Source: Photobacterium proteolyticum (lineage in GTDB: Bacteria > Pseudomonadota > Gammaproteobacteria > Enterobacterales > Vibrionaceae). Taken from it: a stretch of DNA of 64,000 bases. Positions 7,630 to 17,569 of the stretch are shown one piece after another. The notes under the pieces are model-generated. The model saw only the letters and a program-made list of their open reading frames with translations. It did not search any database and was not told where the DNA came from. Made by a program: the position numbers and the translations under genes. The stretch is from assembly GCF_001939735.1 (NCBI RefSeq), contig NZ_MJIL01000046.1, positions 53,390 to 117,389 of the forward strand, given 5' to 3'. The stretch's first letter is position 1; each line of letters opens with the position of its first letter.

Positions 7630-10163
7630 CTATTTGCCGTTCATAGCCTTGAGTTTGTCACCTACCGGGCCGGAGAAATTATACCCGTCGTGTTTGTCCC
7701 AGTTGATAGACCATGTCATTACCCCGCCGAAGTTTGGATACAGCTTGGCTGGAACAACCGTACCGCAGCTTGTGCCTACTGTTAGGCAGTCAAGGGCATT
7801 AACAATGTTTTGTATCGGGGCCTGACCGGAGTTAGCTGAGCTTGGACCGGACGGCAAGCCAATAGCCACCTGATCATCGCGTAATGGCTGGAACATAGTG
7901 CCGTCAGCAAGCTCGAACCCTTCGACGAGCATTTTTGCCGACGCTACCATCATATCAACTGACCCTTCAGGCGCTGCACCCGGCATGTACGGATTGGCTA
8001 ATCCACCATTGTTATATAGTTGAACATGCAACAGGTTAAGCATATCTCTAAGCTGATCGATAACCGGAATATAGGCTCCCCAAATGCCGGAGTAGGCAAT
8101 CATACCGCCCTGAACATAAGGGTGTTCAGGTGCCATGGTGAGATACATATTTCCGCCTGTATTGGCCTCAATCTGTTTTAGCGCTCGTGGTAAACGTGCC
8201 TGAATTTGAGTGTCGTGCAGCAGGTTGGAACCACTTTCAAGGTCGATATCCAAGCCATCGAAGCCCCAATCTTTAATGATCTGGGTGAGACTGTTGACGA
8301 AGTTGACTTCATCCGCGTCCGTGTTGAGCGTAATAGTACCTTCGGCTCCGCCAAGAGACAGAACAATGACTTTGCCCTGAGCCCTCAAGTCACGGACATC
8401 TTGTTTGAAGTGCTCTGGATTTAGTGCCGGGCAGGTGCTGTGGATGTCACCGGCATAAAGGTTGAAATGTACGGTACCATCGCTGTTTCTGTCATTGTCT
8501 GCAAAGGCGATATCAATCACATCCCACGCCGGAGAAATGTCTCGAAGGCGCATAGGGCAGCCGGCACCGTTGACGAAGTTGTGCCAATAGCCAATGAGTT
8601 TATGTTTAGTGGACGATTTTTCGATAACCTTGACGCTGGCTGTGGCGGAGATGGCCGTTGTGCCTTGTGTGTTGGTTGCTATGGCCATGACGTTATAGCT
8701 ACCTGCAGAGCCGGCAGTCCAGTTGGCTGTATACGGTGCCGTTGTATCGGTAGCGACGATGGTGCCGTTGACCTGGAAGTCCACCTTTTGCACGGAACCA
8801 TTGAGAGATTCTGCAGTAGCCGCGAAATTAAAGGCCTGACCTAAGCTGACAGTCGTACCACTGGCCGGTGAGGTCAGGCTGGTAACAAGGGCTTGGTCGC
8901 TGATGCTTACCAGAACAGAAGATTCCCCGTTATTCCCTTCGTTATCGGTAGCGACTGCTTTAATCGCGACATCACCGAGCCCCACGGCTTGCCAGCTGGC
9001 GGAGTAGGGGGCTGTAGTGTCAGTGCCGATTTTTTGGTTGCCCGCAAAAAACGCTACCTGGCTAACCGTGCCGTCTGAGTCGGTTGCATGAACATTGATA
9101 GCTACAGTACTGCCTGCTAGAACGGTACTGTTATCGGCAGGAGAGATTATGCTGACTTCAGGTACGATGGCACAGATACCCAGATCAGTCCAAGCATCAG
9201 GCCAGTATTGGCCTTTACCTGGTTCATAGGCCCATGCGGAATCAGAGGAACACCAACCTGCCACATTACAGCGGTATTTGTGGTTATTATGCTGGACGAT
9301 ATTACCGACTTGGTACGCCTTGCCTGCAGTATAGGCAGGTATACCGGCACAGCCTCCGCCTGCATTTCCACCGCTGATAGCAACGGTGACAGTTTCGCTG
9401 AAGGTGAAGGCGTTATCTATATCGGTCGCTTTGGCTTTAAAACTTCGGCTACCTGCTTGTGCTGTCCATAGGTATTCATAAGGGGCACTCGTATCCGTCC
9501 CAATAATTTGGTCATCAATATAGAAATCAACTTTAGCGACTGGTCCTTTGTCATCAGTTGCGTTTGCTGTGAGGGTAATACTGTTGCCGGCAACGATTTG
9601 CGACGATGCGGTAGGGTTGATTAGGTCAATCGAAGGCGGTAGGTTGCCGGTGGTACTGACAACAGAAATCGTGACGGTGTCACTGTTCGTTTATCAGTCA
9701 CGATTGCTTCGATCTGATGGTTACCGACTTCCGACATCCAGTCTAGCGTGTACGGGGGAGCGGAAATGACGCCAAGTGATTGCGTTCCCAGCAAGAATTC
9801 AACGCTATCTACGCTGCCGTCAGAATCACTGGCTTTTGCTGTCAGCACAACGATGTTATTTTCAGTAAATTGTGCATTGGCCAGCGGGGAAGTGAGGGTG
9901 ATAACAGGTAGTTGGTTGCCTGGGTTTGTACCACACTGCCCAAGATTGGTCCATTCTTGCCATGGCCCTGAATGGTTTGCCGGATCATTGCCGATATTCC
10001 ACCAGTTAGCCTCATAAGCTATATTCTTGCTCTGAACTTGTGTACCGGTGTTATAAGCCGTTCCCTGTTCCCAATTAGCAAGTTGAGAACAATTGACTGC
10101 ATAGGCTTGACCGGCAGCACTAATACTTAACAGTATTGCCGTTGCCATCAACGATTTTTGCAT
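7630..10163 (-). pseudogene. Secreted multidomain GH18 chitinase, single frameshift
   Basis: A secreted chitinase hydrolysing beta-1,4-N-acetylglucosamine polymers. Reading from 10163: signal peptide MQKSLMATAILLSISAAGQA, a CBM5/12 chitin-binding module (WEQGTAYNTG ... WTNLGQC), Ig-like domain 1, Ig-like domain 2, a second CBM5/12-like module (CAGIPAYTAGKAYQVG ... WTDLGIC), two more Ig-like domains, then a GH18 catalytic domain from GYWHNFVNG to the end. The catalytic motif DGLDIDLE lies at 8236-8259 with Glu at 8236-8238. The N-terminal frame runs to about 9690. The rest continues in another frame from about 9686, where one inserted base near 9684-9693 (next to an AAA run) would restore continuity. 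The first Met of the downstream frame (9264) is internal. It is either a true pseudogene or a sequencing or assembly indel; about 845 residues if repaired. Confidence 0.9.
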
Positions 10164-10449
10164 AATAAAGTTCCTATCAAAGTATCCTTAGCATGTTAGA
10201 TAAGTCGCTGTTTCCCCATCTTGCTCAGCGATGCTGCCTCCCGACATTGCAAGCATCGAGGTGGCATGCAGTAATCATTAGCGGCTAAGACTCTTTTTGA
10301 TAATGAAACTCTTGATGTTGTTCTATACTTCAAGCGCTTATCACACCAGTGATAAACAAGGGGGAAATTCGGAATGGGATATTGCGAGTGAGTTTGTATT
10401 TTCTATGGGCTCAAAAATTAGCGAGAGTTTTGTTATAGGTATATTGACT

Positions 10450-10481
10450 CTGAAAGGTGAGGTTAACACTTCACCTTTCAG
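10450..10481. terminator. Hairpin downstream of the small WYL-like gene
   Basis: A perfect 11-bp stem CTGAAAGGTGA/TCACCTTTCAG with a 10-base loop lies about 33 bases past the stop at 10514. It lacks a good T-tract on either strand, so it is a probable rather than certain terminator. The rest of the 10164-10513 gap should hold the chitinase promoter; no gene was seen there. Confidence 0.5.
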
Positions 10482-10513
10482 TTGTATTGAATTGTCTACT
10501 GGGAAGTGAGTGA

Positions 10514-10828
10514 CTAACTATATTTACCCCAGTCGCGTTTGACGAACCAGTTTGTCGGCCAGGAAACAAATTCACTTGGTGAGAATTCATCACCTAAAAT
10601 TTCCATGTCGACAATGCGCTCAGGGAGTAAAGAAAGAATATGGTGGCGGTGGTCACTTTCAAAATCCCATAGGTGATAACGATCAGACTGGTTTTGTGCC
10701 AACCGTCTTGGACCAAAGTCCATTGGCGCACAGGTTCTTGTCAGTTTCTGACCATTTTCTTTCGAGATAAACGTTAGACGCACCATTTTTTTGTTTTGAA
10801 TAGCATCAACGAAGTGATTTTGATCCAT
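10514..10828 (-). CDS. Conserved small protein, possibly WYL-like
   Basis: 104 residues, cytosolic, function unknown. The pattern MVRLTFISKENGQKLTRTCAPMDF followed by YHLWDFES and LSLLPERIVDMEILGDEF resembles the core of WYL-type SH3-like barrels: a strand with a basic and Cys-rich turn, a W/Y-containing strand, then a hydrophobic closing strand. The similarity is by eye only. No helix-turn-helix accompanies it. AGGAG lies just upstream of the ATG. Composition is normal for the region and it is probably real. Confidence 0.65.
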   Translation of the reverse strand: MDQNHFVDAIQNKKMVRLTFISKENGQKLTRTCAPMDFGPRRLAQNQSDRYHLWDFESDHRHHILSLLPERIVDMEILGDEFSPSEFVSWPTNWFVKRDWGKYS

Positions 10829-10999
10829 AGTAAACTCCTAACAACATGTGTCGCTTGTGGCATATGGTAGAAGAACCATGCATAAAAAACTGAGAGAATA
10901 CTCTAAAAAGTGTTAACGCTATGTTTGTCGAGGCTGATTCTGAAGGGGGCAGGGCATTTTACCGAATCGTCACCATCGCTGGTGGCGATTCGACATCTG

Positions 11000-11362
11000 T
11001 TAATGACGCATTATTTTAGAGTTGGTCTTTTCTGGATGTTTCATCAGGTGAGTATGGCGATTAGTAGCCGTTTGAGCCATATTATCGAGTATTCTGCCCA
11101 TATCTGAGGTGTGCAAACATTCAACAACTCTCGGTTCGCGTTTCAGGTTGGTGCCGAGCTCATAATGACACTCTCTTTCAGGATAGAAATCGATATCGCT
11201 GTCTCTGAATTTTTTGGAGTCCGTTATGTCGTTGAACATAGATGCTACTGTGTGGCAGAAGACATTATAAACATCATTTGTACTTCTGGCTGTATTAATT
11301 TTATTCCTAAAATCAGGAGTGTATGTTCTTTCCAATTTGGAATATGAAATGTGAGAGGGCAT
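11000..11362 (-). CDS. Conserved hypothetical protein
   Basis: 120 residues, no signal peptide or membrane segment, not recognised. A strong AAGGAGG sits 8-9 bases upstream of the ATG, which supports translation. The product is polar and His/Arg-rich toward the C-terminus (TNRHTHLMKHPEKTNSKIMRH). Upstream, an inverted repeat TATAGTTA/TAACTATA near 11391-11411 could be an operator or part of the promoter. No neighbour suggests a role. Confidence 0.6.
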   Translation of the reverse strand: MPSHISYSKLERTYTPDFRNKINTARSTNDVYNVFCHTVASMFNDITDSKKFRDSDIDFYPERECHYELGTNLKREPRVVECLHTSDMGRILDNMAQTATNRHTHLMKHPEKTNSKIMRH

Positions 11363-11427
11363 GTTTCCTGCCTCCTTCGCGCCTTGAGTATAGTTACCTA
11401 TTAACTATAGGTCGGCAGGGAACTGAG

Positions 11428-12138
11428 TCAATCTGAGTTCCAACGCGCCTTAATTACTTCGGCGATTGTTGCTCCCCAGAACTGGTATATCTCGGGTCCG
11501 GGGTGAAAACCGTCGATAGCCATCTGCTCAGGCTTGAGGCGGTAGTTGAGGTCGATTAACTCGCAATCGCTCTGCGTGGCAGCCCAACGGGTAAGTTGGC
11601 GGTTAAATGCCTTGGCTTTGCTTCCCAGGTACCAACGCAAGGGATGGGGCAAAGCCGGAAATTGTTCCATCGGCGGGATTTTAGTCAATATGATCTGTCG
11701 ACAAGAAAAATGAGTACGGATTTGCGAAACAAGAGCTTTTTGTTGTTGTAGCCACCTGATTGAACTTAAAGGCTTGGTAACGTCGTTGACGCCGAGCGAG
11801 ACAATTACAATATCATAGGCTTGTTTGGGATGTTCAGAAAGGGTGGAGCGGGTGTCTCTTGTCGTGGAACCGGACTTGGCATGAAGCTGCCATTCTAGCT
11901 TGAAATGACTGCTTAGCTGATTGACTACATTGCCTGATAGTGCCTGAGATTGATCCTCGGCACCGACTCCGGCGGCTGCTGAGTCGCCAACCAGTAACAA
12001 ACGAAGAACTTTTCCTTGACCTGCAATGCCGCTTCGCGGACCGGAAGCCTCTTCCAGTTTAGGGGTTACCTTACGAACATAACGGCCCTGAACAATGAAT
12101 ACCGGTGCCATCAGTAGCAGAATCAGATTGTGAATCAT
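11428..12138 (-). CDS. SGNH/GDSL-family esterase
   Basis: A 236-residue SGNH hydrolase (esterase or lipase type), probably periplasmic or membrane-tethered through a short hydrophobic N-terminus (residues 3-17). Conserved blocks are visible: block I LLVGDSAAAGVGA with nucleophile Ser53, block II Gly near residue 90, block III GVND (Asn118), and block V DGFHPG with Asp209 and His212. The substrate is unknown. Related one-gene SGNH proteins act on acyl esters or deacetylate polysaccharides. It is preceded by a gap containing a short dispersed repeat. Confidence 0.85.
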   Translation of the reverse strand: MIHNLILLLMAPVFIVQGRYVRKVTPKLEEASGPRSGIAGQGKVLRLLLVGDSAAAGVGAEDQSQALSGNVVNQLSSHFKLEWQLHAKSGSTTRDTRSTLSEHPKQAYDIVIVSLGVNDVTKPLSSIRWLQQQKALVSQIRTHFSCRQIILTKIPPMEQFPALPHPLRWYLGSKAKAFNRQLTRWAATQSDCELIDLNYRLKPEQMAIDGFHPGPEIYQFWGATIAEVIKARWNSD

Positions 12139-12210
12139 ATTTTTCTCCTACGTAGCTATTTCTGCCTTATTTTTCCTTGAACTAGACTCGCTGGTCTCAC
12201 TCTGAATCTT

Positions 12211-12238
12211 GCTCCTTGAGGGAGCTTGGGTATATAGG
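12211..12238. repeat. Short dispersed intergenic repeat, copy 2
   Basis: Matches 23 of 28 positions of the copy at 71-98. Here it can fold as GCTCC-TTGAG-GGAGC, and it is followed by TTGGGTATAT as in copy 1. Confidence 0.5.
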
Positions 12239-12294
12239 ATTAATTATTAGCTGTATTGGTCTGTTTTTTCTATTTCAATAATGAAAAGAGGCCA

Positions 12295-12326
12295 AAAACC
12301 AGGTTGCCCATCATATGGAAGCAACC
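12295..12326 (-). terminator. Terminator of the 694-residue protein gene
   Basis: On the minus strand GGTTGC-TT-CCAT-ATG-ATGG-GCAACC forms a 10-bp stem with a TT bulge (12302-12326), followed by TGGTTTTTGG. It lies about 50 bases after the stop at 12374. Confidence 0.6.
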
Positions 12327-12373
12327 ATGATTGTTGGCCATCAATTTATTGGCTGTTGATTTACAAGCTTATA

Positions 12374-14458
12374 TTACTTATTGGCAGCTGACTGGACTTC
12401 ACCATGGATGACCCAAGGCTCGTCAGCAACTGTCAGATTATCTTTATCCTGCCAGGTGGTACTGATAGTCGGAATATTTGCTGCCGTTGGTAGTGTCAGC
12501 AGCGATGCACCGGCTAGATCCAACCCTGAATTTGTACAGTCAGCGGCACCACCAGCGGCTGGCAAGAAGCGTTTATCGATACCGGTTGCTTTCAGTACAT
12601 AACGGTTCCCATTGGTGTCGGTATAAACTTCGGTACCATCAGCAATACTAAACTGCGCGTCCCACTGACCGTTGCTCTGATTCCAGGGGATACCATGCAG
12701 ATTACCCGGGCCGTGATATTCTAGCATCACCTGGGTATTGTTATTGCTGGACTCCCCGTTACGGTCGTTAGCAGTTTGGTGGGTATAAATAAAGTTAACA
12801 GCTTTATCAAACTCGTAGAAACTCTGATCGGTCTGGTTTTGCAGCATGGTTAGCTGACTCCAGCTGTCTAGCCCCATTTCCCAGCGATAGGTAACTACAC
12901 TCTGGCCGTTAAGATCATCCCAGCTGGTTACCGAACTTGCATCTGAGCTAAGGACAAATTCGCCGCTTGACGCGCCCCAGAAGTCTTGGTCATTGCTAAG
13001 ATCTGCACGGGTAAAGTTGAGTTTAACTGGCTGGCCTGCCAGTTTCAGAGTCATATCTGTTGGATCAAGGGTATAGGCAATACCTGCGGAAGAGGGATCT
13101 TCGTAAGCCTGAGTGAAGGTCCAGTTAACAGCATCATTCATGCTGATGTTGCTTTGTGGACAGCTGCCGTAACAGGTTAAACCAATAGCACCACTGTTAA
13201 AGATGGCATCATTAGCACGGACAGTTTCGCTGGTTGTGTAAGCGACTCGGTGAGTGCCGCTGCTGTTACCCAGATAGTTGACATTTTGGCGAAGTAGCGG
13301 TGACCAAAAGTAAGTATTCTGTGTAATACCAGTGTCAACGCCGTCCGGGCTGCCCGAGCCATTGTCTGCCTGGAACTGACCAGCACTTTCAACCCAGTAA
13401 ACTGTTACTGAGTTGCTGCCGGTCCAATATTCGAAGGCTTCACCATCTTGTAGATCGCGTTGGCCTTTTGTCTGGCGTACCAGTTTGCCAGGCGCTGTTA
13501 CCACGTTGTAGCTAACACCATTTTCATCAGTGATTGTGGTAGGAGCGACATAACCCGGCTGGTGCTCTTCCTCAGTCCATAGCCCCCATTCTCCGATAAA
13601 GCCGTGCTGAGGCTGGCCGTTTATATTTGAGATATAGTCGAAGTTGAATCCAGCTTTAATATCCAGCAGGGCACCAGTGGCAAGATTAAACAACGAATAG
13701 CTATGAACGTTTTCGCGAGGGTTGTTTCGGCTCAGGCAAACTTCCGGGTTATTGCCAACCTGTTTAAAGTAGAAGTTCTCATTGTAAGCCAGCTTATATT
13801 CAACAGGCACCGGCGGACTCTGACTCCAGTCGATGCCCTGAGTCTTACCGCGACCGCTGTTGCCCTGAGCATCGTCGATCTGGACGATGGCAGCCTGTTC
13901 AATGGTGTTGCTACCTTCCTCGAAGGTATTGATCAGGCTGATGACGTTCTGGCCGTTCTGAACACTAATGTTTAGGTCACCTTTGTCACCACCAGTCGCA
14001 TGTTTAAAGGTAAACTGCAGCTCACCAAAGGGGCTGTTCGGGCCAGGTGCTGCCGAAACAGTAGTGTTAATAATGTATTGTCCATCTTGCTCTTCAGAGT
14101 CCTGGAACCATACCTCAACTTCCTGCGCGCTGCTATTGTTGGCACGCTTGGAGCTGACGACAACTTCTGAGTAGGCGATTTTACTTGCAGCCTGTGAGCT
14201 GGAGTCATCCTGACGTTGTTCACATTGTGCTGAGTCAACCAAAGCTCGGTAATCGGCATTGGCAAAATGCTCGGCACCAGTGGCTTTCATGATACATAGC
14301 AGCATATTTGCCATATTAAGCGGCTCGGCAGCCTGCTCGCCGACATAGCTGTCAGCAATTGTGTTTGAGTAGTCGGTGCCCGTGTCGCTGAAATTTGCTG
14401 TAGTGGAAGCTGAAAAGAGGGCGCTGGTGATTGCCGCTGCTAAAGATATCTTATTCAT
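12374..14458 (-). CDS. Large secreted protein of unknown function
   Basis: 694 residues with an N-terminal signal peptide (MNKISLAAAITSALFSASTTA, cleavage near residue 21). No enzyme motif was recognised. The mature protein is rich in Asn, Gln, Ser, Thr and aromatic residues and lacks long helices, suggesting beta-rich extracellular or outer-membrane-associated structure. Several Cys (LLCIMK, DSAQCEQ, CLSRNNP, LTCYGSCPQ, ADCTNSG) could form disulfides. AAGGA sits 5 bases before the ATG. The gene follows a 47-residue lipoprotein gene after 24 bases, so the two are probably one operon. Confidence 0.7.
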   Translation of the reverse strand: MNKISLAAAITSALFSASTTANFSDTGTDYSNTIADSYVGEQAAEPLNMANMLLCIMKATGAEHFANADYRALVDSAQCEQRQDDSSSQAASKIAYSEVVVSSKRANNSSAQEVEVWFQDSEEQDGQYIINTTVSAAPGPNSPFGELQFTFKHATGGDKGDLNISVQNGQNVISLINTFEEGSNTIEQAAIVQIDDAQGNSGRGKTQGIDWSQSPPVPVEYKLAYNENFYFKQVGNNPEVCLSRNNPRENVHSYSLFNLATGALLDIKAGFNFDYISNINGQPQHGFIGEWGLWTEEEHQPGYVAPTTITDENGVSYNVVTAPGKLVRQTKGQRDLQDGEAFEYWTGSNSVTVYWVESAGQFQADNGSGSPDGVDTGITQNTYFWSPLLRQNVNYLGNSSGTHRVAYTTSETVRANDAIFNSGAIGLTCYGSCPQSNISMNDAVNWTFTQAYEDPSSAGIAYTLDPTDMTLKLAGQPVKLNFTRADLSNDQDFWGASSGEFVLSSDASSVTSWDDLNGQSVVTYRWEMGLDSWSQLTMLQNQTDQSFYEFDKAVNFIYTHQTANDRNGESSNNNTQVMLEYHGPGNLHGIPWNQSNGQWDAQFSIADGTEVYTDTNGNRYVLKATGIDKRFLPAAGGAADCTNSGLDLAGASLLTLPTAANIPTISTTWQDKDNLTVADEPWVIHGEVQSAANK

Positions 14459-14482
14459 ATCAAGTCCTTTTTATTATTATTG

Positions 14483-14626
14483 TTAGTTAACGACACTGAC
14501 TGTTGAGGGGGTGCTGATCCCACTAACTGCTTGGTCTGCTTCGCTGGAACTTCCTCCCCCGCTATTACAAGCAGTTAGAACAAAACTTAATGTAATTAAA
14601 CATAACAGGTGCTTTAATAATTTCAT
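14483..14626 (-). CDS. 47-residue lipoprotein
   Basis: A small complete gene. Residues 1-20 are MKLLKHLLCLITLSFVLTAC, with lipobox LTAC and lipidated Cys20. They are followed by a short NSGGGSSSEADQAVSG tail typical of the linker of larger lipoproteins, but the frame stops at residue 47 (VSVVN). AAGGG is placed correctly upstream of the ATG. It precedes the 694-residue secreted protein by 24 bases. It could be a genuine mini-lipoprotein partner of that protein, or the stub of a truncated lipoprotein. Confidence 0.7.
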   Translation of the reverse strand: MKLLKHLLCLITLSFVLTACNSGGGSSSEADQAVSGISTPSTVSVVN

Positions 14627-15589
14627 CGATATATCCCTTATAATACACGTCATGTATTCGCCCGGTTTAATATGTCCAAGCTAAAAAGCAAATTTATAAG
14701 TTGTTGAAAATTAGAAAATAGAAAAATTAATGAATGTTGATATGAAATCCATTTAATTGTTTGTCGTGGTTCTTGATTATTATAATCCTGATGAATAATA
14801 AAATCACAGAGAAGTTTTTATTATATATTTAATAGTGTGCGAGAGAGCAATATTAGCTAATTAATTGACTATAAAGATGGCTTTTAATGGTACTACCGCC
14901 AAAAAAATGGCGAAATATTATGTGTAATTAGCTGTAATATATTAGTTTAATAACTCTATTAAGGTGGTTTTTTATGCGAGTGAAATGGGCGTTGTGTCTT
15001 TATTTTTAATATCAGATGCTTGCGATCTATGTGTTTGATTGCGTGTTAATCGAATCTTTCAGGATGGATTTTTCAAAATATAACTTGTAGTGATCTTGAT
15101 CCAATAAATAGAAATACATTTATCATTTTCACAATACGAAGGAATAGTGTATTTATTCTATTCTTGATTTTGATTGGTTTATATTTTGAAAAGCCTAGGC
15201 GCCTCTAAAAGATATATTTATTAATTGTTGTTTTATTACAGGGTTGTACCGATTTTCTGGTTATTTATCCGCCAGTATTGTTAGCTTAAGTGTTGTATTC
15301 ATTGCGATGAATATCTTTATGGCTACAAACAACAATACAACAGAAATAAAGATAAGCCATAGATAAGATACAAAGTATGGTAAGAAGCTTATACAAGCAA
15401 TATAGGGTGAATTGCAGTAACTAGCTTATTTTACGTTACGGGTTGTATGCCTTTGTGGCATATTGTTGTGTTTATTATACATTCATGTCAGTATTTTTGT
15501 GACTTGGGCGTGATAAATCAGTGTAATCATATGCAATCATTATCTTGAGTAATTGTTTTTGACGTAATTAGAAGAGTAATGGATGTATC
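14627..15589. other. 963-bp AT-rich intergenic region without a gene
   Basis: This is the space between the divergent lipoprotein and chemoreceptor genes. No frame of useful length with a plausible start was seen. A small hairpin (CGCCA-AAAAAA-TGGCG) lies near 14898-14914. Promoters for both flanking genes should lie here. The size is unusual for this genome. Confidence 0.5.
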
Positions 15590-17503
15590 GTGAACATATT
15601 ATCAAGCTTTAAAGGCCGAATCATTTCGGTTGCAGTCTTGTTGTTGGTAGCCTCATTGGCTATTTCGTCCTTTTTATCCTACCGGCAGTTGTCTTCCTCA
15701 ATCCTGAGGAATATTGATGAATATTCAATGCTTAAAATTGACAGTTCGTCAGACAGAATCACAGATTGGTTTCAAACCATTAAGGAAGGTGTCATTGCCA
15801 CCGCACCCGATTTCGCTATCGATAGGAGTGACTTGCAAATCACTTTAATGGTGAAGCAAATTGCGAGCGTATCTAAGGCCTCAGATTTTGTTGTCGGGTT
15901 TGAAGATGGCCGCTCTTACGGCGCTAAAAGTGGCATGCGTAGCCTGGCATTGTACGATCCCCGGGTCCGTGGCTGGTACAAAGCAGCCAAGCAAAAGCGG
16001 AGTACTGTCATTACTGGTATTTATAAAGGAGCATCTTCCGGTAAGTTGATGATCAGTATTGCAGAACCATTTTTTTACGAAGATAAGTTTCGTGGTGTTT
16101 TGCTTGCTGATCTAGATTTGGACTTGCTGGGCGAAGTCGTCAACGAATCTCCCTTCCCTGGCGCGATGACCGGATTGTATGACGACAAGGGCACAACCGT
16201 CGCTTCTACGGGAGAAGTGGATGTTCCTGGTAAGACAAAACTCTCAGACTTTCCTGAACTGGTAGAACTAGAACGTCATGTGCTCTCTAAAGAGCAGGGG
16301 ATCTTCGATTATACTCTGGGTGGTGTCGACAAGATTGCTTACTTTAAGGAGATTGTTCTAGACGAAGAAAACAGCTGGCACCTTCTGGTCGGTATCGACA
16401 AGTCTGTCGCTCACGCCGAGGTTGATGAGGCAGTGAACAAATCGTTGGCAACAGCAGGAATACTGCTGGTGTTTGCGATCGTGATTATTCTGGTTGTTCT
16501 GAATCGAATTTATCGTCCAATTTTGGATCTAAAATCGACTATCGTCGAGCTTTCGCAAGGTAATGGCGATCTTACCCGTCGCCTTGATGTCTATACCAAT
16601 GATGATTTAGGGCAGATAGCAGAAGCGGTAAATACCTTTATTGGTAACCTGCAAGCAATGATGCTGGAGGTCTCTCAGTCTACCGAGCATATTTCAGAAG
16701 GGATCCAGCAGTTAAAAACCCAAACGGAACTCAATAATAATGTACTCACTGCTCACTATTCAGAAACCGAGCAGGTCGTCACAGCCGTTAACGAGATGAG
16801 CTCAACAGCTGAAAGTGTCTCTCAGAGTGCTTCTCAGTCGGCGTCATTTACCCAGAAGACCAGTGAAGAGGCAGAGCAGTCTAAGCGTGTGGTTGATGGG
16901 GCGGTGAGCAGTGTTGCGGCTTTGATTGACGAAGTCGAGTCAATGGCGCTGAGTATCCAGGCTATGAATGAAGATACGCAGAAGATTGGCTCTGTCCTTG
17001 GTGTTATCGGTGAAATTGCCGATCAGACCAATTTGCTGGCTCTTAATGCTGCCATTGAAGCCGCACGTGCCGGTGAGCATGGACGCGGTTTTGCCGTTGT
17101 TGCAGACGAAGTTCGGGCATTGGCGGCAAGAACACAGCAGAGTACATCTGAAATTAACGAGATGCTGAGCAACCTGCGCAATGGGGCAAGCTCGGTTGTC
17201 GCGGCCATGGATGTCACTAAAAATAGCTGTCAGCAAACGGCTGATACAACATCGAATGTGAATGAGAGCCTTGATTCGATGGCGACGTCTGTTGTGGAAA
17301 TCAATGATCTCGGTATTCAGATTGCGACAGCAGCAGAGCAGCAAAGTACTGTGACTGAGGAGATCAGTCGGAACATGATGGCGATTCAGGAGATGGTTAG
17401 CCAGCTGACCGATAACGGTACCCAAACAATGGACAGTACTAATAACCTCGCCAGCAGTAATGAGCAATTAGTCGCTATTGTGAGGCAATTTAAGCTTCAG
17501 TAG
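15590..17503 (+). CDS. Methyl-accepting chemotaxis protein with Cache sensor
   Basis: A 637-residue inner-membrane chemoreceptor. Layout: TM1 (about 10-30), periplasmic Cache-type sensor (about 35-280, with [11 protein letters not shown] and ISIAEPFF motifs of dCache_1), TM2 (about 285-305), HAMP ([14 protein letters not shown] ... [13 protein letters not shown]), and a cytoplasmic signalling domain. The conserved tip [20 protein letters not shown] starts near residue 474. No C-terminal CheR-binding pentapeptide is present. Start GTG 15590 is chosen because the nearby ATG (15583) is out of frame. The ligand is probably an amino acid or organic acid, by family knowledge of Cache receptors. A strong terminator follows. 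Confidence 0.9.
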   Translation: MNILSSFKGRIISVAVLLLVASLAISSFLSYRQLSSSILRNIDEYSMLKIDSSSDRITDWFQTIKEGVIATAPDFAIDRSDLQITLMVKQIASVSKASDFVVGFEDGRSYGAKSGMRSLALYDPRVRGWYKAAKQKRSTVITGIYKGASSGKLMISIAEPFFYEDKFRGVLLADLDLDLLGEVVNESPFPGAMTGLYDDKGTTVASTGEVDVPGKTKLSDFPELVELERHVLSKEQGIFDYTLGGVDKIAYFKEIVLDEENSWHLLVGIDKSVAHAEVDEAVNKSLATAGILLVFAIVIILVVLNRIYRPILDLKSTIVELSQGNGDLTRRLDVYTNDDLGQIAEAVNTFIGNLQAMMLEVSQSTEHISEGIQQLKTQTELNNNVLTAHYSETEQVVTAVNEMSSTAESVSQSASQSASFTQKTSEEAEQSKRVVDGAVSSVAALIDEVESMALSIQAMNEDTQKIGSVLGVIGEIADQTNLLALNAAIEAARAGEHGRGFAVVADEVRALAARTQQSTSEINEMLSNLRNGASSVVAAMDVTKNSCQQTADTTSNVNESLDSMATSVVEINDLGIQIATAAEQQSTVTEEISRNMMAIQEMVSQLTDNGTQTMDSTNNLASSNEQLVAIVRQFKLQ

Positions 17504-17535
17504 TTACTGAGCAACCAACCTGCAATGATAAACCC

Positions 17536-17569
17536 AGAGCCGCCACGTCAGTGGCGGCTCTGTTTGTTT
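17536..17569. terminator. Bidirectional terminator after the chemoreceptor
   Basis: A perfect 11-bp GC-rich stem AGAGCCGCCAC/GTGGCGGCTCT (17536-17546, 17551-17561) with tetraloop GTCA, followed by GTTTGTTT. The stop codon of the convergent esterase gene (17548) lies inside the loop region. Confidence 0.85.

Noticed and set aside
8206..9769. Plus-strand open frames opposite the chitinase
   Set aside because: They lie fully within the well-supported minus-strand chitinase domains and have no recognisable content.
14627..15589. Long gap considered as a CRISPR, integron or riboswitch region
   Set aside because: No regular spacing, no integron attC-like structure and no repeated units; only scattered AT-rich sequence and one small hairpin.
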